Below, one piece after another: positions 1-6,434 of a stretch of 11,110 nucleotides of DNA. Source of the stretch: Spirochaetaceae bacterium (GTDB taxonomy: Bacteria > Spirochaetota > Spirochaetia > B11-G9); NCBI GenBank assembly GCA_030633365.1, contig DAOVSY010000063.1, positions 1 to 11,110 on the forward strand, written 5' to 3'. The notes beneath the pieces were generated by a model. It made no database searches and was not told the DNA's origin. It was given only the letters and a program-made list of their open reading frames with translations. Position 1 is the first letter of the stretch, and each line of letters begins with the position of its first letter. The position numbers were made by a program, and so were the translations under genes.

Positions 1-383
1 AAAAAACAGCAGCTCCTGAGGCAGTAGTAAAAGAGCCTGCACAAGTAGAAAAAAAAGAACCTGCCAGAGAGCAGAGCAGAGCACCTGCCAGAGAACAGAG
101 CAGGGCACGACGGGAAAACAGTAATTACAGAAGACCCTCTGGTGGACGGCCCCCTATGAGAGGCGGTAGAAAATCATATTTTCGAAAAAAAGTATGTAGA
201 TTCTGCACTCAGAAAGTAGTAGCAAATTATAAAGATGCAGACACTCTAAGAAGGTTTATAACAGAGAGAGGAAAAATCCTTCCAAGAAGAATTACAGGTA
301 CATGTGCAAAGCATCAGAGATCTCTGTCAAGAGAGATAAAAAGAGCTAGAGTATTAGCATATCTTCCATATGTAAAGCAATAG
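1..383 (+). CDS. rpsR: 30S ribosomal protein S18, 5'-partial, with an N-terminal extension
   Basis: S18 is a small-subunit protein that sits with S6 on the platform of the 30S ribosome. The last 75 codons, from an ATG at 156, match a whole ordinary S18 in length and content: basic N-terminus, [37 protein letters not shown] and [12 protein letters not shown]. The CxxC plus the later C..H are the cysteine-containing, zinc-ribbon-like version of S18. The same frame is open, without a stop, from base 3 to 155 and has no ATG, GTG or TTG there, so the real start is probably left of the window. That stretch encodes a Pro/Ala/Glu/Arg-rich segment with the octapeptide PAREQSRA twice. The alternative is a start at 156, with GGTGGA at 141-146 as a weak ribosome binding site. 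A fusion to an upstream S6 or Ssb is not excluded. Family identity is certain; the start is not. Confidence 0.93.
   Translation, partial: KTAAPEAVVKEPAQVEKKEPAREQSRAPAREQSRARRENSNYRRPSGGRPPMRGGRKSYFRKKVCRFCTQKVVANYKDADTLRRFITERGKILPRRITGTCAKHQRSLSREIKRARVLAYLPYVKQ
60..107 (+). repeat. 24-bp in-frame tandem repeat in the S18 extension
   Basis: Two adjacent 24-bp units (60-83 and 84-107) differ at two positions. Each encodes PAREQSRA in the rpsR frame. The unit length is a multiple of three, so the duplication keeps the frame, as expected for expansion inside a translated low-complexity segment. Confidence 0.8.
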
Positions 384-392
384 GTTTTTAAT

Positions 393-1355
393 ATGGAGGT
401 ATCCTTAGAGAAGCGAAACCTACTGATTTTTTCAGTATTAACTGCAGCTTCTATTTTGATCTTTCAAATAAGTGTGGTATTTTTTTTATTAGCTATACCA
501 CTTTTTATAGTAAACCAGAGATATGGTTTTATGTATCTTTCTCTGGCTGGTTTTTTTGTTGCACTGGTAATTGTTATTCAAACAATTATTCGTGGATCAG
601 GTATTGAAGGAAGTAATTTAAGACATTTTCTTATTGTTGCAGAACTTGTCTATCCTCTTTCAATAATTGGAGGAGTATTGGGTATTTCCTGGTTTAGGAA
701 TAGAACCCTTTATTCGTTTATAACTGTTTCAGTAGCATTTGCAGTAATTTGTTTCCCGATAGTTTTTTATTATTCAGGAAATAAAGAGATTGTTAATCTT
801 TTACAAAATCAGATTATATTTGTTTCTGATATGTTTAGAGATTCTGTTACAGCAGCAGATTCTTTTGAAAGTTCTGTGCTGGTAAAAGAACTCCAGCCCG
901 ATGTAATAATTGAATCAACAATGAAACTGGTTTTTAGAAATTTTATATTTGCATATTTCATTATGCTTTCTGCTGGTTGGTTTGTAGCAGATTCTATAGA
1001 TAGAAGATGGAGAAAGAAGCAGCAATTTAAGTTGGTTAATTTTATTGTTCCGGAAGTTATGATCTGGCCCTTGATAATTGTTCTAGCAGGTGTTCTGATT
1101 GATGTTTTTATTGGATTGTCCTGGATTGGTCATATAATGTGGAACAGCACCTTTATCATGATTTTTATATATGGTCTTCATGGTATTGGGCTGATAAAGT
1201 ATTTATTAGATAAATATAAAGTACCTGGAAGTGGTAGGAGACTTATTGCAGTATCTACCTTTATTGTATTACTTATACCGGGTGTAAATTTAGTAGTGTT
1301 AATTGGGGTTCCTGTTTTAGGAGTCTCAGAGATATGGATCAGGTATAGAACCTGA
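393..1355 (+). CDS. Multi-spanning membrane protein, YybS/DUF2232-like
   Basis: A 320-residue integral membrane protein with about eight hydrophobic segments (around residues 9-40, 47-66, 78-100, 106-127, 178-200, 220-245, 250-270 and 284-312). A more polar stretch at about 130-178 separates two halves. The layout, the segment beginning VPEVMIWPL (219-227), and the ending in which a last helix runs into LGVSEIWIRYR fit the DUF2232/YybS family, which in Firmicutes also lies near rplI and dnaB. Molecular function is unknown. It starts 9 nt after rpsR and ends 28 nt before rplI, so it is probably co-transcribed with the ribosomal genes. The start is odd: no clear Shine-Dalgarno precedes ATG393, while a perfect GGAGG lies inside codons 1-3 (395-399). 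No standard start codon follows that GGAGG at usable spacing, so translational coupling from rpsR is likely. Family call is moderately sure. Confidence 0.72.
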   Translation: MEVSLEKRNLLIFSVLTAASILIFQISVVFFLLAIPLFIVNQRYGFMYLSLAGFFVALVIVIQTIIRGSGIEGSNLRHFLIVAELVYPLSIIGGVLGISWFRNRTLYSFITVSVAFAVICFPIVFYYSGNKEIVNLLQNQIIFVSDMFRDSVTAADSFESSVLVKELQPDVIIESTMKLVFRNFIFAYFIMLSAGWFVADSIDRRWRKKQQFKLVNFIVPEVMIWPLIIVLAGVLIDVFIGLSWIGHIMWNSTFIMIFIYGLHGIGLIKYLLDKYKVPGSGRRLIAVSTFIVLLIPGVNLVVLIGVPVLGVSEIWIRYRT

Positions 1356-1383
1356 CCCATTATTAGACGAGAAGGAGAAAATT

Positions 1384-1998
1384 ATGAAAATTATTCTTAA
1401 TCAGGATGTGTATAACCTTGGAGAAGAGGGTGATATTTGTGTAGTTACAAACGGTTATGCCAGAAATTTCCTTATCCCTCAGAAAATGGCTTTGATTTTC
1501 AATAAGCAGAATTCTGCGGTTTTTGAAAGTAGAAAAGCAGCAATAGAGAAAAGAAAAGAAGAAAAACGTCTTGCATCTGCAGGCTTAAAAGAAAAAATCG
1601 AAGCGGTTTCTTTGGAACTAAAAGTTTCCAGCGGTGATACAGGCAAGCTTTTTGGTTCAGTTACAAATGCAAAAATAGCAGAAGAACTAAAAAAAGCTGG
1701 TGTTATTGTTGAAAGAAAGAAAATTGAACTTCCCGGGCATACAATTAAGATGGTTGGAGAGTTTGTAGCAAAAGTTAAACTATATGGTAACGAAACAGCA
1801 GATCTTAAAATAGTTGTTATAAGTGATAAAAAAATTGAAAAACCTGTAGAGCCTGCAAAATCAGCAAAAGCTGAAAAAGTAGAAGAGAATGTAGTTGAGT
1901 CAGAAGAAGCAGTCGAAACTGAGACTGTCGAATCAGTAGAGACTGAAGCTGAAGAATCAGTAGAGACTGAAGCTGAAGAATCCACAGAAGAAGTATAA
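1384..1998 (+). CDS. rplI: 50S ribosomal protein L9 with an acidic C-terminal tail
   Basis: L9 binds 23S rRNA at the base of the L1 stalk and helps keep the reading frame. The N-terminal rRNA-binding domain is clear (residues 1-50: MKIILNQDVYNLGEEGD, then VVTNGYARNFLIP). A charged connecting helix (about 48-76) and the C-terminal domain (about 80-148: SSGDTGKLFGSVTNAKIAEELKK, VKLYGN) follow. A usual L9 is about 150 residues and would end near VVISDKK. This one continues for about 55 residues of Glu/Val/Ala/Lys-rich sequence with ESVETEAE exactly duplicated at 183-198. The start is backed by AAGGAG at 1372-1377, six bases before ATG. It lies between the DUF2232-like gene and dnaB, as in other bacteria. 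L9 identity is certain; the role of the tail is unknown. Confidence 0.96.
   Translation: MKIILNQDVYNLGEEGDICVVTNGYARNFLIPQKMALIFNKQNSAVFESRKAAIEKRKEEKRLASAGLKEKIEAVSLELKVSSGDTGKLFGSVTNAKIAEELKKAGVIVERKKIELPGHTIKMVGEFVAKVKLYGNETADLKIVVISDKKIEKPVEPAKSAKAEKVEENVVESEEAVETETVESVETEAEESVETEAEESTEEV
1930..1977 (+). repeat. Perfect 24-bp in-frame tandem repeat in the L9 tail
   Basis: Units 1930-1953 and 1954-1977 are identical at all 24 bases and each encodes ESVETEAE in the rplI frame. Weaker partial copies of the same Glu/Val/Thr pattern come just before (around 1897-1929). Exact nucleotide identity indicates a recent duplication, for example by slippage. Confidence 0.88.
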
Positions 1999-2016
1999 AA
2001 AGGACTTTTAGCCAGG

Positions 2017-3366
2017 ATGACTCCTCTTGAGTTAAAGGATAAAATACCGCCCCACAATAATGATGCCGAAATGGCAACGTTAGGGGCATTATTACTTGAT
2101 TCAGAAGCCCTTGCAGTTGTCCTTAGACATCTTAGGGCTGATGATTTTTATAAACTGGCTCATCAAAAAATATTTACAGCTATCCTTGGCTTGTTTAATG
2201 AAGGTAAAGGTGTAGATCTTCTTACTTTGACAGATGAACTCCGTTCGGAAGGTGCATTGGAAAATGCAGGAGGAACTGCTTATGTTTCTTCTTTAACTTC
2301 TGTTGTTCCAACCAGTGCCAATGTTGAATATTATGCAAAAATAGTTCAGGAAAATAGTATTCGAAGGCTTTTACTTAAAATTGCCGGTGAAATGGTTTCC
2401 AGTGCGCATGATGATTCACTTGATGGTCGTGCTGTAATAGAAGAGGCAGAGAAAAAGATTTTTGCTGTAACAGACTCTCAGCAGCAAGGCCAGTATCGTG
2501 TTGCAAGGGATATAGTTCCTGACGCAATTTCTGCTATTGAACAGTTGTATCATAGAAAAGAAAGTTATACTGGTGTACCTTCAGGATTTCCCGAGCTTGA
2601 TAATATGACAAGTGGATTTCAAAATTCAGAATTTATTATTATTGGTGCCAGACCTTCTATTGGAAAAACAGCACTTGCACTTACAATGGCTGCAAATATG
2701 GCTATAAAAAATAAAATACCAGTTGGTTTTTTTACTCTTGAAATGTCCGAAATGGCGTTGATGAACAGACTTATTGCAAGTGAATCCAGAATTAGTTCTA
2801 CAAATTTGAGATCTGGCATGTTAAAACCTAATGATTTTCATAATTTAACTGAAGCAGCTGGTAGAATCTATGAAGCTCCACTCTATATCGATGATACTCC
2901 AAATATGAAATTACTGGACTTAAGGGCACAGGCTAGAAGGATGCTTAGCAAAGAGGGAGTGAAAATAATTTTTGTTGACTATATTGGTTTAATTGAACCG
3001 GAAAGTAAAAATAATGTTCCCCGGCATGAGCAGGTAGCGGAAATTTCAAGATCTTTAAAATCCCTGGCCAGAGAAATGGATGTTCCCATTGTCTGCTTAT
3101 CACAGGTTGGTCGTCAGTCTGAAGGTAAACCACCCTCTCTTGCTGATTTACGTGAATCTGGTTCAATAGAACAGGATGCGGATGTTGTTATGTTTTTACA
3201 TAGAGAAAAGGATCCTGGACAGTCTGATGGTCAATCAAGCGGTCCTTTAAATATTCCAACAGATCTTATAATAGCAAAACAGAGAAATGGTCCTATTGGA
3301 ACTGTGCCTATTGTTTTTATTCCAAAATATACCAGATTTGAAAACTTAAGCAGGGATTCCGGTTAA
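2017..3366 (+). CDS. dnaB: Replicative DNA helicase DnaB
   Basis: The hexameric 5'-3' helicase that unwinds DNA at the replication fork and contacts primase. The 449-residue protein has the usual layout. The N-terminal helical domain opens with KIPPHNNDAEMATLGALLLD (9-28). A linker runs to about residue 185, and the RecA-like motor domain follows. Visible motor motifs are Walker A GARPSIGKT (210-218), the catalytic-glutamate segment TLEMSE (240-245), Walker B IIFVDY (317-322), SQVGRQ (362-367), DLRESGSIEQDAD (377-389) and KQRNGPIGTV with a downstream Arg440. Length is normal and no intein interrupts the motor domain. The residues after Walker B read IGLI, where many DnaBs have LQLM. The start is 18 nt after rplI; the nearest ribosome binding site, AAGGA at 2000-2004, is 12 nt away, rather long. 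The N-terminal match to the family still supports this start. Confidence 0.97.
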   Translation: MTPLELKDKIPPHNNDAEMATLGALLLDSEALAVVLRHLRADDFYKLAHQKIFTAILGLFNEGKGVDLLTLTDELRSEGALENAGGTAYVSSLTSVVPTSANVEYYAKIVQENSIRRLLLKIAGEMVSSAHDDSLDGRAVIEEAEKKIFAVTDSQQQGQYRVARDIVPDAISAIEQLYHRKESYTGVPSGFPELDNMTSGFQNSEFIIIGARPSIGKTALALTMAANMAIKNKIPVGFFTLEMSEMALMNRLIASESRISSTNLRSGMLKPNDFHNLTEAAGRIYEAPLYIDDTPNMKLLDLRAQARRMLSKEGVKIIFVDYIGLIEPESKNNVPRHEQVAEISRSLKSLAREMDVPIVCLSQVGRQSEGKPPSLADLRESGSIEQDADVVMFLHREKDPGQSDGQSSGPLNIPTDLIIAKQRNGPIGTVPIVFIPKYTRFENLSRDSG

Positions 3367-3398
3367 TAGCCTTCAGCCTTCTTCAATGGTCTTTAGTC

Positions 3399-3427
3399 TA
3401 TACAGCTTGTATTGTTACGAATATAAT
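3399..3427 (+). promoter_or_regulatory. Putative sigma-70-type promoter for the ComFB-family gene
   Basis: A perfect TATAAT -10 hexamer (3422-3427) has a TATACA -35-like hexamer (3399-3404, four of six consensus bases) 17 bases upstream. Transcription would begin near 3434, giving a leader of about 27 nt that contains AGGAG (3450-3454), six bases before the comFB start. The site lies in the 94-nt gap after dnaB and suggests the small gene can be transcribed separately. In AT-rich DNA such matches also arise by chance. Confidence 0.5.
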
Positions 3428-3460
3428 TAGAGTTTCTGCATTGATACATAGGAGTCAATA

Positions 3461-3757
3461 ATGAGTTTAAAAGATAGTTATAATTTTGAAAATTTGGTAA
3501 ACGAGACAGAAAGAATAGTTTTGGAACAAATGGAAATTCAACTGGAGCAGAAAGAATCAGAAGAAATTTGTAAATGTCAGGACTGTGTTCTTGATATGAC
3601 TGCTCTGGCATTAAACTCACTTAAGCCCCGTTACAGAGTGTCCCTTATTGGAACAATATATGCACAGACTGTACTGAAAGATGAATATACCGATGAAGTA
3701 AAAGTTGCAGTTTCTAAAGCAATAAAAAAAATAGCAGATAATCCATCACATGACTAG
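3461..3757 (+). CDS. ComFB-domain small protein (possible cyclic dinucleotide receptor)
   Basis: A 98-residue soluble protein of the late competence protein ComFB family. Visible family marks are NLVNETE near the N-terminus (11-17), a CxCxxC motif CKCQDC (37-42) followed by LDMTALALNSLKPRYRVS (44-61), and a Gly soon after. The cysteine cluster may bind zinc. ComFB was named from the Bacillus competence operon; members in other phyla have recently been described as cyclic dinucleotide (c-di-GMP/c-di-AMP) receptors. A signalling role here is inference from the family. No competence genes are nearby. It follows dnaB by 94 nt, has a strong AGGAG ribosome binding site and its own promoter-like sequence. 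Its last two codons, GAC and TAG, are the first six bases of an adjacent repeat, so the repeat provides the C-terminal Asp and the stop. Family identity is good; function is open. Confidence 0.85.
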   Translation: MSLKDSYNFENLVNETERIVLEQMEIQLEQKESEEICKCQDCVLDMTALALNSLKPRYRVSLIGTIYAQTVLKDEYTDEVKVAVSKAIKKIADNPSHD

Positions 3758-3794
3758 GTTGCATGGCCGAGCAGTAAGCGAAGCGCACGACCAG
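3752..3794. repeat. GC-rich interspersed palindromic repeat, copy 1 (tandem)
   Basis: First of two perfect 43-bp tandem copies; 26 of 43 bases are G or C, far above the surroundings. Pattern: ACTAGGTTGCATGGCCGAGC, a variable core, then CGACCAG. The outer arms GGTTG and CGACC can pair with one G-U wobble, and the core GTAAGC-GAA-GCGCAC forms an imperfect inner hairpin. The first six bases are the last two codons of the comFB-family gene. Confidence 0.9.
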
Positions 3795-3837
3795 GACTAG
3801 GTTGCATGGCCGAGCAGTAAGCGAAGCGCACGACCAG
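3795..3837. repeat. GC-rich interspersed palindromic repeat, copy 2 (tandem)
   Basis: Identical to copy 1 at all 43 bases and directly abutting it. Immediately to the right the sequence reads GCTAA, as at the end of other copies. The CTA at 3839-3841 is, on the minus strand, the TAG stop of the WD40-like gene. The pair fills the space between two convergent genes and could act as a folded, bidirectional transcription barrier, but no U-tract is visible, so a classical intrinsic terminator is not shown. Confidence 0.9.
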
Positions 3838-3838
3838 G

Positions 3839-5827
3839 CTAATTGATAAGAGATTTTAAGCTATTACTGGACAGAGTAATCTCATTATCAGCTGTTATTG
3901 CAATCCATTCTCCTGTTTTTAGATGATAAAAGTTAAAAAGAAGGCTTCCGTTTTTTGTGTTCCAAAAAGATAACGATGAGTCTGTATTAAGTGCAACCAG
4001 TACATCATTATAAACATAGAGATTTTTAGGTATGTGATTAGTTGATTCCATGTCTGTAAAACCATCCCATCCATACATTACAAGCCCACTGTTTCCAATA
4101 GACAGATATATTCTGGATTTAGATTCATCTACTACAAAGCTTCCTGCCTGGTCTTCACCTGGAAATGTCATAATTGTATCATTTAACTCCCAGGCTCTTC
4201 CTGTGTGACTTTTAAGTACGGTTATTAGACCTGTTTTCCGTTCTTCAAAGCCAAGAGTATACAGAGTACGTGTAATATTATCATAATCCATTTTAAAAAT
4301 AATAATATTACTTTCTTCTATGGGGACAACTTCCTCAGTTACTGGATTTATGTGAAGTAAAGGTGATTTTAAAAAAGTAGTCCGGTTTCTACCGGCTATA
4401 AGATTTTCTCCAAATACAAATTCCAGTGAATTTATCCCGAAAGATGAATATTTAAAACTATTTCCACCTGTAAATGAATTTATAATCTGACAACTTCCAT
4501 CTTTTTCAAGAGTAATAAAATTACCATCCAAATATTCAGCAGATATTAAAGGAGCAGTAAATTCAGTGTTCAGAGGTGTAAATAACCCATTATTAAGTTT
4601 TCTTAATTCACCTTGTATTTTATCTTTTGGGTAAATATAAAAATCATAATTATCAGTAACAATTCCTGTTTCTTCATTATAAGGATTTTCATAGTGTTTT
4701 AAAATAATGTCTATTTTACTACTTATATTTGATGGATTGTTCAAAATACTTGTTCTTAAAGAAATAATTTCTTTATTACTTGCAAAAACAAGTTGTCCAT
4801 TTAAAACTTTTAAATCTGAAATAGTGCTCATTATATTTTCAGAAAAAATATCAAATATATTTGTTAATTTATTTACAGTATAAATTTTTCCTTTAGAGCC
4901 TGAAAGAAATATTGTATTATCAATAACTGTAAACTCTGAACCAGGGAGGATATACGAAGGTATTTCTATGGTTTTAACTTTATTTAGAATTTCTCTTCCC
5001 TGAGATGTAATAATCTTCCAAATACTTATTTCAAACTTATTCCCAGCTTTTTGAAGAACAACTAATTCTTTTGTTTTTTCAATAATAGAAGAATATAATA
5101 CTCCTGAAATTTTAACATTTGATAGAGTTTTTCCACTTTGTAGACTAATTAAATATAGATTATTATTATCAAAAGCTGTTAAGAAAGCTCCATCGTTTGT
5201 AATATTTATAGAAGAGAGATCTTTTCTGGTTCGAATTGGAGGTGTCTTTATAATACCGTTTGAAAGATTCCAGTATTGAATAGTACCCGACGGACTGTAA
5301 AATAGTAATGTTTTTTCTGAAGATGTTATGTATGCTGAAGAAGCAATTCCATAGTCTTCATACATTAAAGGGACTTCGAACCCTTTATCAGCATCCAAAA
5401 ATGTGAGGCTGTTCCAGTCTGTCTTACTGTAAATTATATAATTACTTTTAGGGCTAAATTGAATAAATAATGGTAAGCCTTCCATTTTATGAGAAAAGAG
5501 TTTTTTCTCATTTTCAATATCCCAAATACTCAATTTAAAAGAAGATATAGTATCTGTTTCTACTACAGCAATTCTGGTGCCATCAGAATTAACTGCCATG
5601 TCTCTTACTTGTAAATAGGATATTTGTAGTTTATTTATAAGGACTTTTTTGTTGGTATCCCAAACCATTAAAGTCCCTCTGTCATCACATGAATAAAGAG
5701 TATCTCCATTAGAAGAAAAACTTTGTACAGAATGGCTGTGTCCGCTGTTAATGAAAAAATTTTCATTACTAAATGCAGAAATAGTTAATGTAGTAAATAG
5801 TAATATTAGTAATTTGAATTTATGCAA
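3839..5827 (-). CDS. Secreted WD40-repeat-like beta-propeller protein
   Basis: A 662-residue protein with an N-terminal signal peptide (1-20: basic HKFK, hydrophobic LLILLFTTLTI, cleavage near AFS|N), so periplasmic or surface-exposed. The first half has degenerate WD40 blades: GHSHSVQSFSSNGDTLYSCDD then LMVWD (29-57), a second unit ending LSIWD (to 103), IQFSPKSNYIIYS (122-134), GTIQYWNLSNG (181-191) and SINITNDGAFLTAFD (206-220). Later blades are weaker; the last is LSFWNTKNGSLLFNFYH. The end, GEWIAITADN then LSSNSLKSLIN, resembles a degenerate form of the GEWI-ITP-G-Y motif common near the C-terminus of such proteins. The start is TTG at 5827, one base after the CpXC-gene stop, with AGAGG nine bases upstream; this start gives the complete signal peptide. 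It is the last gene of the operon and its stop codon lies at the edge of the repeat pair. The ligand or partner cannot be predicted. Confidence 0.82.
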   Translation of the reverse strand: MHKFKLLILLFTTLTISAFSNENFFINSGHSHSVQSFSSNGDTLYSCDDRGTLMVWDTNKKVLINKLQISYLQVRDMAVNSDGTRIAVVETDTISSFKLSIWDIENEKKLFSHKMEGLPLFIQFSPKSNYIIYSKTDWNSLTFLDADKGFEVPLMYEDYGIASSAYITSSEKTLLFYSPSGTIQYWNLSNGIIKTPPIRTRKDLSSINITNDGAFLTAFDNNNLYLISLQSGKTLSNVKISGVLYSSIIEKTKELVVLQKAGNKFEISIWKIITSQGREILNKVKTIEIPSYILPGSEFTVIDNTIFLSGSKGKIYTVNKLTNIFDIFSENIMSTISDLKVLNGQLVFASNKEIISLRTSILNNPSNISSKIDIILKHYENPYNEETGIVTDNYDFYIYPKDKIQGELRKLNNGLFTPLNTEFTAPLISAEYLDGNFITLEKDGSCQIINSFTGGNSFKYSSFGINSLEFVFGENLIAGRNRTTFLKSPLLHINPVTEEVVPIEESNIIIFKMDYDNITRTLYTLGFEERKTGLITVLKSHTGRAWELNDTIMTFPGEDQAGSFVVDESKSRIYLSIGNSGLVMYGWDGFTDMESTNHIPKNLYVYNDVLVALNTDSSLSFWNTKNGSLLFNFYHLKTGEWIAITADNEITLSSNSLKSLIN

Positions 5828-5841
5828 TTCACTGTACCTCT
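5825..5841 (-). promoter_or_regulatory. Ribosome binding site and TTG start of the WD40-like gene
   Basis: On the minus strand AGAGG (5841-5837) lies nine bases before TTG (5827-5825). No ATG lies close by in frame that would preserve the signal peptide, so this site decides the start. It sits inside the last codons of the preceding gene, consistent with coupled translation. Confidence 0.7.
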
Positions 5842-6419
5842 GTGCTAATCTTATTTATTGATCTGTAGGGGAGGGCTAACAGTTCTTCTATACCAGAAGC
5901 TTTTAGTCTCTCTTCCAGATTATTCTCAATATTAGTATATATATGTTCAGGTATCTTTGAAATACCTGTTTCATTTTCTTTTAATCCATAGATGTGGAAA
6001 ATAAGCTCTCCTTCATCCAGTTTTGAAAATAAAATATTTATTTCCATCGGTGAATTTATTTTTTCAAGAAGGTATAATTTTATTAGTTCTATTATTCTAT
6101 CATCATATTTGTATTTTAGGATAATGAATTTTTCTCTAAGTTCCTTAAATCCGGCCACTACCTGTTTTGTATTTAAAAGAATATTTCCTGCCAGTAAAGT
6201 TTGTCTTTCAATTTCCGGAATCATAGTAAAATCTATATTATTGCCTGTAAATTCAATTCGATACTCCGGTCTTAGTAGCTTACTGCATGCAGGGCAGTTA
6301 TATTCCATAAAATTATTATCCAGAATCTGGTTTATTACTTCTGGATTTTTCCATAAATCTATTTTCTCATTGAAAGAAATTTCAAAACTTGCACCGCAAT
6401 AACAGTTTAATTTTTTCAT
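5829..6419 (-). CDS. CpXC-domain protein
   Basis: A 196-residue, probably cytoplasmic protein without a signal peptide. The N-terminus has the CpXC domain pattern: CYCGASFEISF (6-16), then IDLWKNPEVINQILDNNFMEYNCPACSKLL (20-49). Cys6, Cys8, Cys42 and Cys45 form a likely zinc-binding cluster, and PEYRIEF follows as in the family. The rest (about 60-196) is mixed and lacks a motif I recognise; it contains a helical stretch of Glu, Leu and Lys residues. The family's biochemical role is not established. The start is well supported by AAGGAG six bases upstream of ATG. It lies 15 nt downstream of rseP and one base upstream of the secreted WD40-like gene, so the three are very likely co-transcribed and the CpXC and WD40 proteins may work together (inference from position only). 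Confidence 0.83.
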   Translation of the reverse strand: MKKLNCYCGASFEISFNEKIDLWKNPEVINQILDNNFMEYNCPACSKLLRPEYRIEFTGNNIDFTMIPEIERQTLLAGNILLNTKQVVAGFKELREKFIILKYKYDDRIIELIKLYLLEKINSPMEINILFSKLDEGELIFHIYGLKENETGISKIPEHIYTNIENNLEERLKASGIEELLALPYRSINKISTEVQ

Positions 6420-6434
6420 TATTTACTCCTTAAA

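Noticed and set aside
1479..2089. Long minus-strand open frames opposite rplI, rich in Ser or Leu/Gln
   Set aside because: They are the complement of the repetitive Glu/Val/Lys-rich L9 tail; the low-complexity product follows from that, there is no ribosome binding site, and a certain gene occupies the other strand.
2640..3366. Possible intein or frameshift in dnaB
   Set aside because: dnaB often hosts inteins, but the motor motifs occur in the normal order and spacing and total length is ordinary.
3367..3398. Short direct repeat AGCCTTC twice after the dnaB stop
   Set aside because: Only seven bases, no hairpin or further copies; compatible with chance.
3764..3820. Tiny open frame ATG-GCC-GAG-CAG-TAA in each 43-bp unit
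   Set aside because: Four codons without a ribosome binding site; the ATG is lost (ATA) in copies 3 and 4, so it is not conserved.
3752..3837. CRISPR-like array
   Set aside because: The two 43-bp units abut without spacers, and no cas gene is nearby; the pattern is a tandem repeat.
3838..3870. Classical rho-independent terminator at the convergent junction
   Set aside because: The repeats can fold, but no run of T follows a stem on either strand, so only a possible barrier can be claimed.
5992..6402. Plus-strand open frame of 136 codons opposite the CpXC gene
   Set aside because: Antisense shadow: the CpXC gene has a recognisable domain, strong ribosome binding site and operon spacing, whereas this frame shows no family features.
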